In this document: piece after piece, positions 7,496 through 16,993 of the stretch
Numbering within the stretch: position 1 is the first letter of the stretch
Layout of the letters: each line of letters opens with the position of its first letter
Source of the DNA: Dehalogenimonas formicexedens
GTDB lineage: Bacteria; Chloroflexota; Dehalococcoidia; Dehalococcoidales; Dehalococcoidaceae
Length of the DNA: 64,000 nucleotides
Reading direction: 5' to 3'
NCBI RefSeq assembly: GCF_001953175.1
Contig: NZ_CP018258.1
Span: 1,144,210-1,208,209 of the forward strand
Notes under the pieces: generated by a model
Told to the model about the DNA's origin: nothing
The model's input: only the letters and a program-made list of their open reading frames with translations
Database searches by the model: none
Made by a program: the position numbers and the translations under genes

Positions 7496-8779
7496 CTAAA
7501 TCAGCTTTTTCAATTCGATAGTCTGTTCCCTGACGGGTCCTATGCAGACATAACAGGCGGGGCAACCGGCCAGTTCCTCGAGGCGGGCTATAAACGCCCG
7601 GGCTTCCCGCGGCAAGCTTTCCAGTCGCGTCAGCCCCGTTGTCGATTTCTTCCAGCCCTGTAGGGTCTCGTAAACAGGTTTGCACTTATTGAGCAGCGCC
7701 GGTTCGGCGGGGAAATCGTTGAGGGTTTGTCCGTCGAGTTGGTAGGCAGTACATACCTTGATTTCATCGAATGAGTCCAGGATGTCCAATCGGGTGATAG
7801 CCATACCGGTCATGCCGTTTATCCGTGTAGAAAAACGTGCGGCAACTCCATCGAACCACCCGATTCGCCGCGGCCGCCCCGTGGTGGTGCCGTACTCGTG
7901 AGCCAGGTCGCGAATGCGGTCGCCGGTGGCATCCAGCAGTTCGGTCGGGAACGGTCCGGCGCCCACCCGGGAACAATATGCTTTAAACACTCCCAGGACA
8001 TCGTTGACCCTGGTCGGTCCGATTCCCGCGCCCAGGCAACCGCCGGCTGACAGCGGTGAGGATGAAGTAGCGTATGGATAGGTACCGAAATCGGTGTCCA
8101 GGAGCGCCCCCTGGGCGCCTTCCAGCAGCACCGCCTTACCCTCATCCACCATGTCGTTTAACATGGTGGAGGTTTCCCGGATATTGCTCTTGAGCGCTTC
8201 GGCGTAGCCGCGGCACCGTTCATAAAGGTCGTTGATGTCGATGGGCTTTTCGCCGTACAAACGGGTCAGGATCTGATTTTTGTATTCCAGGACATACTCC
8301 AGCCGGTTCCGGAGAATGCCCGGATCAAGGAGGTCACCCGCCCGGATACCCATGCGCGCCACCTTGTCGGCAAACGCCGGCCCGATGCCTCTGAGAGTAG
8401 TCCCCAAAGATTTCTTGCCTCGGGCCTGCTCTTCCAGCCCGTCAAGTTGAATATGGTAAGGCATCACCAGGTGGGCCCGGTCGCTGATGAAGACATTATC
8501 GGTGCTGACGCCCCTCGTGTTGAGCTCGCGTCTTTCGCTTACAAAAATTTCAGGATTGACAACGACACCGTTACCGATGACGCAGGTGCAATGGGGATAG
8601 AAAACGCCCGAGGGTATGAGGTGCAGTTTAAAAGTGCCTTGGGGGTTGATAACGGTGTGGCCGGCATTATCGCCGCCGGAAAAACGGACAACAGCGTCCG
8701 CCCGTTCGGCCAGCATATCGATAACTTTGCCTTTGCCTTCGTCACCCCATTGGGCGCCGACGATAATGGTTACTGCCAT
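7496..8779 (-). CDS. purA: Adenylosuccinate synthetase
   Basis: Joins IMP and aspartate using GTP in the first committed step of AMP synthesis (cytosol, homodimer). The protein is 427 aa, normal for the family. It opens with 'MAVTIIVGAQWGDEGKGK', the IMP/GTP P-loop with catalytic Asp, followed by 'SGGDNAGHTV' and the 'LLEGAQGALLD' stretch; 'TTTGRPRRIGWFD' is the usual late motif. ATG at 8779 is chosen because the protein then begins exactly at the conserved N-terminus and an AGGGGGG ribosome-binding site lies 6-7 nt upstream; the frame is open 20 codons further but without such support. No other purine gene adjoins. Confidence 0.96.
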   Translation of the reverse strand: MAVTIIVGAQWGDEGKGKVIDMLAERADAVVRFSGGDNAGHTVINPQGTFKLHLIPSGVFYPHCTCVIGNGVVVNPEIFVSERRELNTRGVSTDNVFISDRAHLVMPYHIQLDGLEEQARGKKSLGTTLRGIGPAFADKVARMGIRAGDLLDPGILRNRLEYVLEYKNQILTRLYGEKPIDINDLYERCRGYAEALKSNIRETSTMLNDMVDEGKAVLLEGAQGALLDTDFGTYPYATSSSPLSAGGCLGAGIGPTRVNDVLGVFKAYCSRVGAGPFPTELLDATGDRIRDLAHEYGTTTGRPRRIGWFDGVAARFSTRINGMTGMAITRLDILDSFDEIKVCTAYQLDGQTLNDFPAEPALLNKCKPVYETLQGWKKSTTGLTRLESLPREARAFIARLEELAGCPACYVCIGPVREQTIELKKLI

Positions 8780-8876
8780 GTCAATCCCCCCTTGATCCGC
8801 CCTGGCCGGATGAACTACCCAAACCGGCGCGGCAAACAAACCAAGGAGTTATTGTATCAGAGTGGAGAGGTAGAAG

Positions 8877-9479
8877 TCACTTGCCACCGAGCTGCCGGTA
8901 GGCCGATGCCAGACGCTGGCCGATGGTGAAGAACGACAATACGCAAATAACCGCCAGAGCCGGAATCAGCCAGCCGGTGATCAGCCCGATGCCCAGAACG
9001 ATAACCCGCTCAGGCCGAGTAAAAATCCCTTCCTTGCCTTCCAACCCGCTGGCCTCGGAGCGGGCGCGAAGGTAGCTGACAACCTGGGAACCGGCCAGGG
9101 TCAGCCCTACCAAAAGCAAAGCCCAGGAGTTGGCTTGCGGGGCGTAATAGACCATGATCGCGATAAAAACGGCGGCTTCAGACAAACGGTCGAGGGCTGC
9201 GTCGAGGATACCGCCAAATTTGGTGATCTTCCCGGTCGCCCGGGCAACGGCGCCGTCCAGCATGTCGAAAAAACTGGAGAACAGAAATACCAAGCCGCCC
9301 GCAAGCAGTGAACCGGTGGAGATCATATAGGCGGCAATAAGGGTGATCAAGAATCCGATCACGGTAACCGCGTTCGGAGTAATCCCGGATTTTGCTAAAA
9401 TACGGGACAATCCGCCGGTCAAGCCCCGGCCAATCCGCCGGCGGGTATCGTTCAGCGTCATCTTGTCTTCCAAGGTCAT
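8877..9479 (-). CDS. CDP-alcohol phosphatidyltransferase, likely phosphatidylinositol-phosphate synthase
   Basis: A 200-residue membrane enzyme with about six hydrophobic segments and the full CDP-alcohol transferase signature D-x2-DG-x2-AR-x8-G-x3-D-x3-D ('FFDMLDGAVARATGKI...GGILDAALD'). The family swaps CMP in CDP-diacylglycerol for an alcohol phosphate. Because it overlaps a PimA-like glycosyltransferase by 4 nt and sits two genes after an inositol-phosphate synthase, the substrate is inferred to be inositol-1-phosphate (PIP synthase, as in Actinobacteria and Archaea) rather than glycerol phosphate. That inference rests on neighbourhood. The family is certain. Confidence 0.85.
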   Translation of the reverse strand: MTLEDKMTLNDTRRRIGRGLTGGLSRILAKSGITPNAVTVIGFLITLIAAYMISTGSLLAGGLVFLFSSFFDMLDGAVARATGKITKFGGILDAALDRLSEAAVFIAIMVYYAPQANSWALLLVGLTLAGSQVVSYLRARSEASGLEGKEGIFTRPERVIVLGIGLITGWLIPALAVICVLSFFTIGQRLASAYRQLGGK

Positions 9480-10660
9480 GCCGAAATTGCGGTCAATTCG
9501 GGAATCCGCCCGGAAACATCCGCAGGGGTTTTTCCCATTTTAAGAAGCACCTGATGGTAGTACTGTTCCACGCGGCGGGCGACTTTCTCCCAGGAATATT
9601 CCTGAACCGTAACCAACCCCTGTTCTCCCAGTCTGGTGCGTAACGCTTTATCTTCGATCAGCCTGTTGATGCCGTCGGCCAGGTGGTGGGCGCTTGAGGG
9701 TTTGACCAGCAAACCTTCTTTTTCATGGTTGACCACGCAGGCATAACCGGGGATATTTGATGCCACCAGCGGTTTCCCCAGGGCCATGGCTTCCAACAGC
9801 ACGATGCCGAAACTTTCCTTTCCGGTAGCCGGGGCGCAGCAGATGTCTGCGGTCTGATAATAACGCGGTAAATCGGCGTAGGATACCCCGCCGGTGAAAA
9901 CGACGCTGTCCTCAAGATGCGCCCGGCGAACCATCTTTTCATATTTCGGCCTTAGGCGGGTCCCGGGGCCGACAATAAGCAGCCTGGTGTCGGGGTGCGC
10001 CTTGTGCACTTTCTTGAAGGCGTCAATCAGGTAATTCACGCCTTTGCGTTTTTCCAGCCGGCCGACGAAAACGATGTTAGTCTTGCCATCGCGGTACTCG
10101 TATACCGGCTCTACCGAAGGCTTAAAATGGGACAGGTCGATGCCGTTAGGAATGATTGTGTAGTCCGCCTTGACGAACCTGGAATGAAAGCTCTCGGCAG
10201 CCCGGGATACGGCGATATGCCCGTATAATTTCCGGGACCGGCGGTTCAGCATCCAGCGGCTGATCGGCCAGGCAAAATTGTACCCCGGTTTAGCTTCGAA
10301 AGAGTGAAAGGTCCCGATATTGACCGTATTTGAAAACCGGAGAATGGCGGAGCACAGCATGATCATGAACGGCTCATGCAGGTGGATGACGTCAAATTGT
10401 TCCTTGGCCAGGACGGCTTTTATTTTATTCGCCAGCCTGACCGAAAGGGTTATCCTGGCCACCGAACCGGAACCGGGTACCGGCCTCGGCGTGCCGATGT
10501 GGATGAACCGGTTGCCATACTGGCTGACCGGACGTGAAGTCGGCGCGATGATCTTGACCTGGTGCCCGAAAGCGGTGAGCTGTTTCTCCAGGGAGGTGAC
10601 GTGATTTGCCACCCCTCCCGGGTAGGCAAAATCATAAGGCACCACCAGGGCGATTTTCAT
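9476..10660 (-). CDS. GT4 glycosyltransferase, PimA-like (phosphatidylinositol mannosyltransferase family)
   Basis: A 394-residue GT-B retaining glycosyltransferase. The N-terminal acceptor domain starts 'MKIALVVPYDFAYPGGVANH', very like PimA, and has 'DVIHLHEPFM'. The C-terminal donor domain has 'VFVGRLEKRKGVNYLI' and the nucleotide-sugar motif 'ESFGIVLLEAMALGKPLVAS' (E-x7-E). PimA adds mannose from GDP-Man to the inositol ring of phosphatidylinositol at the inner membrane face. It overlaps the downstream phosphatidyltransferase gene and lies 33 nt after ino1. The acyltransferase found between these genes in Actinobacteria is absent. The sugar added is not proven. Confidence 0.85.
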   Translation of the reverse strand: MKIALVVPYDFAYPGGVANHVTSLEKQLTAFGHQVKIIAPTSRPVSQYGNRFIHIGTPRPVPGSGSVARITLSVRLANKIKAVLAKEQFDVIHLHEPFMIMLCSAILRFSNTVNIGTFHSFEAKPGYNFAWPISRWMLNRRSRKLYGHIAVSRAAESFHSRFVKADYTIIPNGIDLSHFKPSVEPVYEYRDGKTNIVFVGRLEKRKGVNYLIDAFKKVHKAHPDTRLLIVGPGTRLRPKYEKMVRRAHLEDSVVFTGGVSYADLPRYYQTADICCAPATGKESFGIVLLEAMALGKPLVASNIPGYACVVNHEKEGLLVKPSSAHHLADGINRLIEDKALRTRLGEQGLVTVQEYSWEKVARRVEQYYHQVLLKMGKTPADVSGRIPELTAISA

Positions 10661-10693
10661 CGTCCGCTTCCCCCGCCGTTCAATAGACCGGCC

Positions 10694-11809
10694 TTACTTG
10701 CCTTCTTTGGCTGGCTTCTTGGCGGATTGAAGTTCAGCCACGCTCTCGGCGATAAAGCACTCCGTGGCCTCATGGGCTTCGGAATCAGAATATTGTTCAG
10801 GCGGTGATTTCATGAAATAGGAAGACGGGGCAAACAGCGCGCCTTTCAAGCCACGCTCCAGAGCCAGCTTGGCGCACCGGACGGCATCGATAACGACACC
10901 GGCGGAGTTGGGGCTATCCCAGACTTCCAGTTTGCATTCAAGCAGCAGCGGGACATCACCGAAGGTGCGGCCTTCCATGCGGATGTGGCAGAACTTGCGG
11001 TCGAGCAGCCACGGTACGTAATCGGAAGGACCGACATGGATGTCGCCGGGACTCATCTTGTAATCAAGTTGAGAAGACACGGCGTTGGTCTTGGAGATCT
11101 TCTTGCTTTCCAGGCGTTCGCGTTCCAGCATATTCATGAAATCGGTGTTGCCGCCGAAGTTCAACTGGTAGGTTCGTTCCAGTTTGACGCCGCGCTCGCG
11201 GAAAAGGTGGGTCAAGACGCGGTGGACGATAGTGGCGCCGACCTGGCTTTTGATATCGTCGCCGATAACCGGAAGTCCTTTGTTGATGAAGCGGTCCTGC
11301 CAGTATTTTTCCCGGGCGATAAATACCGGGATGCAGTTGATCAGGGCGCAGCCGGCCTCAAGCACCTGCTCAACATACCACTTGGTGGCTTCTTCGGAGC
11401 CGACCGGAAGGTAGTTGATCACCACGTCGACTTTCTTGGCTTTCAGGATACCGACAATATCCGCCGTCGGTCCGGGGGCTTTTTCGATGACCTGGGAAAG
11501 GTACTTGCCAAGGCCGTCATGGGTCATGCCACGTTCGACCTTGACCCCGGACAGCGGGACATCGGTAAATTTAAAGGTATTGTTGGGAGCGGTAAAAATC
11601 GCTTCCGAAAGATCCTTGCCGACTTTATTCTTATCGACATCGAACGCCGCCACGAATTCGATATCCGAGACGTGGTAGCCGCCCAGGTTGACGTGCATCA
11701 AGCCCGGAACAAATTCGGTTTCTTTAGCTTTGCGATAGTAATAGACTCCCTGAACGAAAGATGAGGCGCAGTTGCCGACGCCGATAATGGCGACATTAAT
11801 CTTACCCAA
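10694..11809 (-). CDS. ino1: Inositol-3-phosphate synthase (Ino1)
   Basis: Isomerises glucose-6-phosphate to L-myo-inositol-1-phosphate with NAD+. The 371-residue protein shows the Rossmann motif '[20 protein letters not shown]', '[16 protein letters not shown]', the catalytic-core lysines in '[15 protein letters not shown]', and '[13 protein letters not shown]', all typical of the short bacterial/archaeal form. The start is TTG at 11809, ten nucleotides after AAAGGAG. It is the first gene of a three-gene set with the PimA-like and phosphatidyltransferase genes, giving a path from glucose-6-phosphate to a glycosylated phosphatidylinositol. It could also supply inositol for the MshA-like enzyme at 25313. 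Confidence 0.94.
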   Translation of the reverse strand: MGKINVAIIGVGNCASSFVQGVYYYRKAKETEFVPGLMHVNLGGYHVSDIEFVAAFDVDKNKVGKDLSEAIFTAPNNTFKFTDVPLSGVKVERGMTHDGLGKYLSQVIEKAPGPTADIVGILKAKKVDVVINYLPVGSEEATKWYVEQVLEAGCALINCIPVFIAREKYWQDRFINKGLPVIGDDIKSQVGATIVHRVLTHLFRERGVKLERTYQLNFGGNTDFMNMLERERLESKKISKTNAVSSQLDYKMSPGDIHVGPSDYVPWLLDRKFCHIRMEGRTFGDVPLLLECKLEVWDSPNSAGVVIDAVRCAKLALERGLKGALFAPSSYFMKSPPEQYSDSEAHEATECFIAESVAELQSAKKPAKEGK

Positions 11810-11929
11810 GTGATGAGAACTCCTTTCTAAATTTGCCGATGGTCATTCCCTTGCTTGACCAGGGTTGCTCACAGTAACCGTAATTTCAGCCCCATATCAT
11901 TATCTATTGGAGTGACGTTGTCAAGCTAT

Positions 11930-12820
11930 TTAGGTATCACCGGCCGTCAGATTGAACACCTTTAACCGTAAATCCGCGCCGGTAGCATCGATTATCGCCA
12001 GCAGCGCCCCGTCCTGGCTGCAAAGGCGGTACGTCCTGGCTTCGGTGATCTGGGACTGCACCTCCGCGGGTATTACTCCGTGGGTAATCCTTTCGGTTGA
12101 TTCAAAACCGGCGTACACCGCCGGACAGTGCGCCAAGGGATACCCTGGCGGTAAAAGCCGCGCTGCAACCATGCCCGCCGTTTCCAAACTTGCAAGTTCA
12201 ATGCTTCCTTTTATGTCAAATACACCATACCTGGTACGCCTCAAGGATTTCAGGCAAGCCCCCACCCCCAGAACCTGTCCCAGGTCTCGGGCGATAGACC
12301 TGATATAAGTGCCGGAGCCGCAATCGACCTCGAGCGTTACAAAAGGCGGATCGAAGGCCAATAGCTGGATATTATAGACGGTCACCGTCCTGGGTTTAAG
12401 TTCGACCGTCTCGCCCCGGCGGGCGATTTCATATAAGGGAACGCCGTTTCGCTTGAGCGCGGAAAACATCGGCGGTACTTGCTGGATGGTGCCGGTGAAA
12501 CTCTCCAGGGCTGAGTTCACCATCTCATGGCTTACGCTTGAGGCATCGCGCCTGAACAGGATGTTGCCCTCGGCGTCCAGTGTATCGGTCTCGACCCCGA
12601 GTTCAATCACGGCGCGATATGTTTTGGAGACCTGGTGAAGAAACTCGATAGTGCGGGCTGCCTGGCCGAAAGCTACCGGAAGGATGCCGGTAGCCAAGGG
12701 GTCAAGGGTCCCTGCATGGCCGATATGTCTTTGGCCTGTCAGCCGTTTCAGCCGGGCGATTACCCCGTAAGAGGTCATACCCGGGGGTTTATCGATGTTC
12801 AACCAGCCGTCGAGCAACAT
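11930..12820 (-). CDS. truB: tRNA pseudouridine(55) synthase TruB
   Basis: Makes pseudouridine 55 in the T-loop of tRNAs. The 296-residue protein begins 'LLDGWLNIDKPPGMTSYGV', contains the catalytic aspartate in 'GHAGTLDPLATGILPV', the 'YRAVIELGVETDTLDAEG' strand, and 'CGSGTYIRSIARDLG'; a small C-terminal PUA-like domain follows. It is the last gene of the nusA-infB transcription unit, 66 nt after rbfA, the usual place for truB in bacteria. Confidence 0.95.
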   Translation of the reverse strand: MLLDGWLNIDKPPGMTSYGVIARLKRLTGQRHIGHAGTLDPLATGILPVAFGQAARTIEFLHQVSKTYRAVIELGVETDTLDAEGNILFRRDASSVSHEMVNSALESFTGTIQQVPPMFSALKRNGVPLYEIARRGETVELKPRTVTVYNIQLLAFDPPFVTLEVDCGSGTYIRSIARDLGQVLGVGACLKSLRRTRYGVFDIKGSIELASLETAGMVAARLLPPGYPLAHCPAVYAGFESTERITHGVIPAEVQSQITEARTYRLCSQDGALLAIIDATGADLRLKVFNLTAGDT

Positions 12821-12886
12821 ATGCTACCTACAAATTCCGGGGATTGGTGACTGGATCTTGGAATTGGGCGGGTGTTTGTACCGTGG

Positions 12887-13252
12887 TTATTGGTTGTCCA
12901 GCCGGGCATCGGCGGCCTTGGCCTGGTCTATGAGCTGGCTCAGACGGGCGCCGCGCTCAATGGACTCGTCCCAATAGAAATGGATCTCCGGGACGTAACG
13001 CATTGTAAGGACTCTGCCTAATTCGCCGCGAAAAAACCCGGCGGCGGAATTTAAAGCGCTCAGGATTTCATCCCGGCGCTCGGCGCCGGCCAGGTGGCTC
13101 ACGTAGACTTTGGCGAATTTGAGGTCGGGGGCGGTCTCCACGGCGGTGACCGAGATAACCCCGGACAAACGGGGATCATTCACTTCACGCTGGAGAGACT
13201 CGCTTATCTCTTTGCGGATCAATTGGTTGACCCGCTCGATGCGGTGGCTCAC
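12887..13252 (-). CDS. rbfA: Ribosome-binding factor A
   Basis: A 121-residue KH-fold protein that binds the 30S subunit and helps 16S rRNA 5'-end maturation. The start '[20 protein letters not shown]' and the core '[18 protein letters not shown]' match the family. Its ATG overlaps the infB stop by 4 nt, so translation is coupled. The nrnA-type phosphoesterase often found between rbfA and truB is missing here. Confidence 0.95.
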   Translation of the reverse strand: MSHRIERVNQLIRKEISESLQREVNDPRLSGVISVTAVETAPDLKFAKVYVSHLAGAERRDEILSALNSAAGFFRGELGRVLTMRYVPEIHFYWDESIERGARLSQLIDQAKAADARLDNQ

Positions 13253-15012
13253 CCGCTCTTTTCCTTACGCACGAACTCCAGCACGTCGCCCGGCTGAAAA
13301 TCATTGAACGTTTCCAGTCCCACGCCGCATTCAAACCCCGCGGCAACCTCGCGGACATCGTCCTTGAACCGCCTGAGTGAAATAATGGCGCTTTCAGCGA
13401 GCTGGGCAGCTCCCCGCATAACCCGGACCCGGGCGCCGCGTGAGGCCTTGCCTTCGGTGACGTAAACCCCGGCGACTTTGGCTTTCTTACCAGCCGGGAA
13501 AACGGCCCGGACTTCAGCCCGGCCTTCCACCACTTCGACAAGTTCCGGTTCGATCAAGCCTTTTAGAGCCTTGTCGACGTCTTCGATCAGGTTGTAAATA
13601 ATGTCATAGCGCTTGATATCGATCTTTTCAGTTTCGGCCAGCTTCAGTGCGCCGGCCTCGACACCGGTCGAGAAGCCGATAACCAGGCCGTGAGAGGCAA
13701 TAGCCAGCATGACGTCATTTTCGGTAACGTTACCGGTGCCGGCGTGAATAATGTGCACCGTCAGGTTTTCGGTGGCCAGTTTCTCCAATGAGGTGCGGAT
13801 GGGTTCGATTGAGCCCTGGACATCGGTCTTGAGGACGATATTTAGCTCCTTGACCTTGCCCGCGGCGATCTGGTCGTGCAGGCTGGCCAGGCTGACAGTG
13901 GCCGGTTTTTTGACCGTCCGCTCTGAAATAATCTGCCGGGCCTGGCGTTCCGATTCGACAGCGGAGAAGCTGTCACCCACGCCGGGGACGGACGGCAAAC
14001 CCAAGATAGCCACCGGGGTCGAAGGGTCGGCCTTGCGAAGGTGTTTACCCTGGTCGCTGAACATCGCCTTGACCTTGCCGAAGGTATCGCCGACGACGAT
14101 GGTGTCGCCGATCTTCAGAGAACCGTTTTGTACCAGGACGGTAGCCATGGCGCCGCGGCTCTTGTCCATTTCCGCTTCGATCACCACGCCGGTCGCCGGC
14201 GCGTTCGGATCGGCGTGCAGGTCTTCCATCTCGGCTACCAGCAGGAGGTTTTCCAGCAGGTCGTCGATACCCTTGCGCTCCTTGGCGGAGGTCCCGACGG
14301 CGATGGTATCGCCTCCCCAGTCCTCCACTACCAGGCCGTGGTCAGCGAGTTGCTGCTTGACCCGGTCGGGATTGGCGGTTGGTTTATCAATTTTGTTTAT
14401 CGCCACGACAATGGGCACGCCGGCGGCACGGGCGTGATCTATGGCTTCCAGCGTCTGAGGCATGATGCCATCATCCGCAGCGACCACCAGTACGGTAATG
14501 TCTGTAGAACGGGCGCCCCGGGCCCGCATCGCGGTGAAAGCCTCATGGCCGGGTGTATCGAGGAAGGTTATCTTCTGGCCCTTGACCTCGACCTGGTAGG
14601 CGCCGATATGCTGGGTAATGCCTCCGGCCTCGCTCTCCATAACATGGGTCTGGCGGATGGCGTCCAAAAGGCGCGTTTTGCCATGGTCTACATGGCCCAT
14701 GATAGTGACCACCGGTGGCCTCAGCGGCAGGTTTTTGGTTTCTTCATGTTCCGGCTTCTTGCGCTTGGTGGCGGCGCGTACGGTCTGAGGCCGCGCCTCG
14801 ATGCCAAAATCCGCGGCGATCCGGGCGGCTGCTTCGTAATCGATGACTTCGTTGATATTGGCCATAAGGCCGTTGCGCATCAACTGTTTGATGACTTCAA
14901 TGGGGTTCTGGCGAATAGTTTGGGACAGTTGACGCACGCTTATCGCGGCCGGTAATTCGACCGCCTTGGACTGAGGCGCCCGCGTGGAAACATCTTTACG
15001 TTCCTCAGACAA
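13249..15012 (-). CDS. infB: Translation initiation factor IF-2 (short form)
   Basis: A GTPase that brings initiator tRNA to the 30S subunit. At 587 aa it is short: the long variable N-terminus of E. coli IF-2 (890 aa) is missing, leaving a compact IF2_N helix domain ('[20 protein letters not shown]'), then G domain with G1 'GHVDHGKT', G3 'DTPGHEAF' and G4 'NKID', followed by domains II, III and the C-terminal fMet-tRNA-binding barrel ending '[14 protein letters not shown]'. The ATG overlaps the end of ylxR by 8 nt. Confidence 0.97.
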   Translation of the reverse strand: MSEERKDVSTRAPQSKAVELPAAISVRQLSQTIRQNPIEVIKQLMRNGLMANINEVIDYEAAARIAADFGIEARPQTVRAATKRKKPEHEETKNLPLRPPVVTIMGHVDHGKTRLLDAIRQTHVMESEAGGITQHIGAYQVEVKGQKITFLDTPGHEAFTAMRARGARSTDITVLVVAADDGIMPQTLEAIDHARAAGVPIVVAINKIDKPTANPDRVKQQLADHGLVVEDWGGDTIAVGTSAKERKGIDDLLENLLLVAEMEDLHADPNAPATGVVIEAEMDKSRGAMATVLVQNGSLKIGDTIVVGDTFGKVKAMFSDQGKHLRKADPSTPVAILGLPSVPGVGDSFSAVESERQARQIISERTVKKPATVSLASLHDQIAAGKVKELNIVLKTDVQGSIEPIRTSLEKLATENLTVHIIHAGTGNVTENDVMLAIASHGLVIGFSTGVEAGALKLAETEKIDIKRYDIIYNLIEDVDKALKGLIEPELVEVVEGRAEVRAVFPAGKKAKVAGVYVTEGKASRGARVRVMRGAAQLAESAIISLRRFKDDVREVAAGFECGVGLETFNDFQPGDVLEFVRKEKSG

Positions 15013-15295
15013 CGGCCTGCTCCTTAATATATTCGCCGATAGCGGTTTTCAAACTTTCCCGGTCTTCCGGGCTGATCTTTACCTTCAATATATGCTCTAT
15101 CTTGTTATCTTTCAAAGCCATGTTGAGGCATCTGCCTTCACGGCACAGATACGCTCCCCGGCCGGAAAGGCGTCCCGAAGGATCGACCTGGACATGACCC
15201 TCGGGAGTCCTGACCACCCTTAGTAACCCGCGTTTGCTGCCCACGGTCCGGCAGATAACGCAGGTACGCTGGGGCGTCTTTTTAATCGTATTCAT
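15005..15295 (-). CDS. ylxR: YlxR/RNase P modulator family RNA-binding protein
   Basis: A 96-residue DUF448 protein with the conserved '[20 protein letters not shown]' start and the '[17 protein letters not shown]' motif. Its constant place between nusA and infB supports a role in RNA metabolism; in B. subtilis YlxR (RnpM) tunes RNase P. ATG at 15295 is chosen, overlapping the nusA stop by 14 nt; the frame is open further upstream but only as an antiphase shadow of the nusA C-terminus. The C-terminus is extended by about 20 residues beyond the YlxR core. Confidence 0.9.
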   Translation of the reverse strand: MNTIKKTPQRTCVICRTVGSKRGLLRVVRTPEGHVQVDPSGRLSGRGAYLCREGRCLNMALKDNKIEHILKVKISPEDRESLKTAIGEYIKEQAVV

Positions 15296-16772
15296 CGGTG
15301 TCGAACTCGCCGGCGCCGCCGGAGCGTTTCTTCTTGCCGCGGCCGCCTTCGTCATCCTTACCTTTTCGCTTCTTCTTCTCGGCGCCACGGTCACCTGAAC
15401 GTCCCAGGATATCCTCGGCAAAGCGTACCCCGGACTTGCTGCCGGCGCCGACAGGCGCGCGTTCGGGCGCGTTGAGCGATAGTTTAAGGCCGACTTCTTC
15501 TTCGACCGGGCCAGGCGCCACCGGCGCAGCCGCAGCCACAGGTTCCGGTATCACCGGTTCGGCGGCCGGAGCCGCGGGCGCTGCCTCAACGGGCTTTTCA
15601 GGCTTTTCAATATGCTTGACCGGGGTCTTCTCGGCTGCCTTTTCGACCGGTTTTTCCGGCGCTTTTTCCACGGCCGCCGGGGTTACGACCTCAGGTGTCC
15701 TGACCACAGCTTCAGGCGTGACCACCGGGTGAGCCGCTTCATAATCCGAGACGCTCTTGATATCTATGCGCCAGCCGGTCAGTTTGACCGCCAGCCGGAC
15801 ATTCTGGCCTTCCTTGCCGATAGCCAGGCTTTGCTGCCGGTCGGGGATGACGGCGGTGGCCGACTTATCGGATTCGGACAGGATGACCCTGACCACCTGG
15901 GCCGGAGATAAGGCGCTGGCGATAAACACCGCCGGGTCCGGGCTCCAGGCGACGACATCGATCTTTTCCCCGCTTAGCTCGGAGACAATATTCTGGATGC
16001 GGATCCCGCGAAGTCCCACGCAGCAACCGACGGGGTCGATCCCTGTCTGCCGGGCGGCGACGGCGACCTTGCTTCTAGCGCCGGCTTCCCGGGCGACAGA
16101 TTTGATTTCCACCATGCCGCTGAAAATCTCCGGGATCTCCATCTCGAACAAACGCCGCAGCAGCCCCGGGTGCGATCTGGACAGCACCACGGTGGGGCCT
16201 TTGATACCCTTGGCGACTTCAACAAGGTAAGCGCGGATGCGCTGTCCCGGCCTGTAACGCTCGGTATGTACCTGTTCCTGGAGGGGCATGACCGCTTCAG
16301 CGCGTCCCAGATCGACGATGATCTGCTTGGGTTCGATCCGCTGAATGACGCCCGAAACGATATCTCCGGCTTTTCCGGCGTATTCATCGACAATAGCGGT
16401 ATTTTCCGCTTCATGAAGCCTCTGCAGGATTACCTGCTTGGCAGTTTGAGCCGCGATGCGTCCGGCGTCGGCGGGGGTGGCTTCGACCACGACTGGTTCG
16501 CCCAGCTGGATGCCCGGTTGAACGCGCTTGGCTTCGGCGAGGGTTATCTCCTTGCGGGGATCCTCGACTTTTTCGACGACTGTTTTTTCAGCCCAGACCT
16601 TAACCCGCCCGGTGGCGGGATCGATCTTGGCCTGGATATTTTGATTGGGGGCAAAACTCTCTTTGCGGTAGGCGGAAACGAGCGCCGCCTCAACCGCCGC
16701 CAGTACCACCTCTTTGGAAAGGTTTTTCTCGGCGGAGAGTTGAGTGATAGCGAGCATGAAGTCGCTTTTCAT
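15282..16772 (-). CDS. nusA: Transcription termination/antitermination protein NusA
   Basis: A 496-residue RNA polymerase-binding factor. Order: N-terminal polymerase-binding domain (1-~130, '[20 protein letters not shown]'), S1 domain ('[20 protein letters not shown]'), then KH1/KH2 with '[20 protein letters not shown]' and '[20 protein letters not shown]'. After about residue 325 a long low-complexity tail rich in Ala, Pro, Glu and Lys replaces the acidic repeats of E. coli NusA and ends with a Lys/Arg/Gly-rich basic stretch. ATG at 16772 is preferred over an in-frame ATG at 16829, which lies inside the leader hairpin region. rimP, normally just upstream, is absent. Confidence 0.93.
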   Translation of the reverse strand: MKSDFMLAITQLSAEKNLSKEVVLAAVEAALVSAYRKESFAPNQNIQAKIDPATGRVKVWAEKTVVEKVEDPRKEITLAEAKRVQPGIQLGEPVVVEATPADAGRIAAQTAKQVILQRLHEAENTAIVDEYAGKAGDIVSGVIQRIEPKQIIVDLGRAEAVMPLQEQVHTERYRPGQRIRAYLVEVAKGIKGPTVVLSRSHPGLLRRLFEMEIPEIFSGMVEIKSVAREAGARSKVAVAARQTGIDPVGCCVGLRGIRIQNIVSELSGEKIDVVAWSPDPAVFIASALSPAQVVRVILSESDKSATAVIPDRQQSLAIGKEGQNVRLAVKLTGWRIDIKSVSDYEAAHPVVTPEAVVRTPEVVTPAAVEKAPEKPVEKAAEKTPVKHIEKPEKPVEAAPAAPAAEPVIPEPVAAAAPVAPGPVEEEVGLKLSLNAPERAPVGAGSKSGVRFAEDILGRSGDRGAEKKKRKGKDDEGGRGKKKRSGGAGEFDTDEYD

Positions 16773-16800
16773 CTCGTATTTGCACTCCTTATCTCTTACA

Positions 16801-16826
16801 ATAAAAAAGTGGGATTTAACCCACTT
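16801..16826 (-). terminator. Leader terminator/attenuator upstream of nusA
   Basis: On the minus strand AAGTGGG (16820-16826 side) pairs with CCCACTT (16807-16813 side) over 7 bp with a six-base loop, followed by a run of T (complement of 16801-16808). It lies between the nusA promoter and its start codon, so it can only work as an attenuator. NusA stimulates termination, so feedback control is an attractive inference. Confidence 0.6.
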
Positions 16827-16852
16827 CACAGGTTCTCTTCAACTAGCTTTGG

Positions 16853-16881
16853 AGTATAACACGATTTTCATACGAATGCAA
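16853..16881 (-). promoter_or_regulatory. Sigma-70 promoter of the nusA-ylxR-infB-rbfA-truB operon
   Basis: On the minus strand TTGCAT (16876-16881), a 17-nt spacer and TATACT (16853-16858). It lies about 80 nt upstream of the nusA start, just before the leader hairpin. Confidence 0.65.
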
Positions 16882-16951
16882 TAGACGTAAGTTCTGATAA
16901 CCTTTGAAACCATCAAATACAAGGACGTTAAACCGGAGATGAATTTCCCGT

Positions 16952-16980
16952 TTGACACCGAAAGAACGTCTGGTTAACAT
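16952..16980 (+). promoter_or_regulatory. Promoter for comM, overlapping an apparent upstream start
   Basis: TTGACA (16952-16957), a 17-nt spacer and TAACAT (16975-16980). The -35 box coincides with the first possible TTG of the comM frame, which argues that translation starts at the downstream ATG 16994. Confidence 0.5.
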
Positions 16981-16993
16981 AGGGGACACATCT

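Noticed and set aside
14041-14955. Plus-strand ORF of 304 codons opposite infB
   Set aside because: Antisense shadow of the IF-2 G domain and domain II; no ribosome-binding site or family match.
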